Shown here: positions 6,053 through 6,218 of the stretch, one piece after another
How the letters are laid out: the number at the start of each line of letters is the position of its first letter
Numbering within the stretch: position 1 is the first letter of the stretch
NCBI GenBank assembly: GCA_027620395.1
Contig: JAQBZY010000091.1
Location: 1-6,218 of the forward strand
Source: Pseudomonadota bacterium
Lineage (GTDB): Bacteria > Pseudomonadota > Alphaproteobacteria > Rhodospirillales > Casp-alpha2
Direction of reading: 5' to 3'
DNA length: 6,218 nt
The notes under the pieces: generated by a model
Seen by the model: only the letters and a program-made list of their open reading frames with translations
Database searches by the model: none
Told to the model about the DNA's origin: nothing
Made by a program: the position numbers and the translations under genes

Positions 6053-6218
6053 TTATTGCACCATTTTCCCGGCCGCCGGTGTGGCCGCGGATTTGCCCAT
6101 GTCGAGCCGCGCGCTCGCGGCACCGGCCGCCGCCGGCGGCGGTCCCGCCAACAGCTTTCTGGCCGCCTGTGCATCGGCGACTGGGCGGCCCAACAATTTT
6201 GAAGCGTCCGCCACTTGC
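6053..6218 (-). CDS. C-terminal end of an unidentified protein (partial)
   Basis: One minus-strand frame is open from the window edge to TAA at 6055-6053 and encodes the last 54 residues of a protein. It opens QVADASKLLGRPVADAQAAR, an amphipathic helix-like segment. A flexible Ala/Pro/Gly-rich tail follows (LLAGPPPAAAGAAS...) and ends GKMVQ. Third codon positions are mostly G or C as in the neighbouring genes, while the opposite strand and other frames give arginine-rich, shadow-like products. I do not recognise a family. It could be transcribed ahead of the TRAP operon, but the promoter at 5977-6004 suggests an independent unit. Confidence 0.4.
   Translation of the reverse strand, partial: QVADASKLLGRPVADAQAARKLLAGPPPAAAGAASARLDMGKSAATPAAGKMVQ

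Noticed and set aside
5772..6053. 93-residue minus-strand frame whose ATG overlaps the preceding stop (TAATG)
   Set aside because: The product is rich in Arg, Cys and Trp, looks like no family and has shadow-like composition. The predicted promoter also lies inside it.

Overview
The window looks like chromosomal DNA of an alphaproteobacterium, probably Rhodospirillales-like. This is inferred from GC-rich third codon positions, a Blh-type metallo-hydrolase, and a TAXI-type TRAP operon ending in a universal stress protein. No marker gene settles the taxonomy.

Left edge (1-360). The first ~197 bases are clearly AT-richer than the rest and contain no recognisable gene. They hold four copies of the 8-mer CGTGTGCA, two in each orientation, with 21- and 11-base spacing. 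They end abruptly at 198-247, which is the 3' part of a tRNA-Pro(CGG): anticodon arm, T arm, acceptor 3' strand and CCA, with no 5' half. I read this as the distal attachment site of an element integrated into a tRNA-Pro gene. The element lies to the left, mostly outside the window, and ordinary chromosome begins after base 247. A probable terminator follows the tRNA fragment.

Middle left (361-1499). One plus-strand gene encodes an MBL-fold protein of the persulfide dioxygenase / Blh type. Between it and the convergent operon lies a decayed 5' end of an IS3-family transposase orfA on the minus strand. It keeps its ribosome binding site and about 30 family-like residues.

Main operon (5656 down to 1500, minus strand). 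The order is a TAXI-family periplasmic solute-binding protein, a very long fused DctQM-type TRAP permease with a C-terminal DUF3394-like domain, and a UspA-family protein. The binding protein would capture an organic anion in the periplasm and deliver it to the permease, which uses an ion gradient. The Usp gene starts 10 bases after the permease stop, with its Shine-Dalgarno overlapping that stop. This recalls TeaD, the Usp that modulates the TeaABC ectoine transporter. The 121-base gap between the binding-protein and permease genes carries three successive stem-loops, which would suit unequal expression of the two proteins.

Right edge (5657-6218). A sigma70-like promoter (TTGCGC-16-TAGACT) on the minus strand, overlapped by a GTTGC-N4-GCAAC dyad, would give the operon a leader of about 314 nt. 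That leader contains a 9-bp inverted repeat enclosing a second stem, and a separate 7-bp hairpin. Beyond it is the probable C-terminal end of another minus-strand gene of unknown function, rich in Ala and Pro.

The points most worth a second look are the tRNA-Pro attachment scar with its phased repeats, the structured leader, and the Usp with an altered nucleotide-binding motif coupled to the transporter. I did not find a clearly new multi-gene system.
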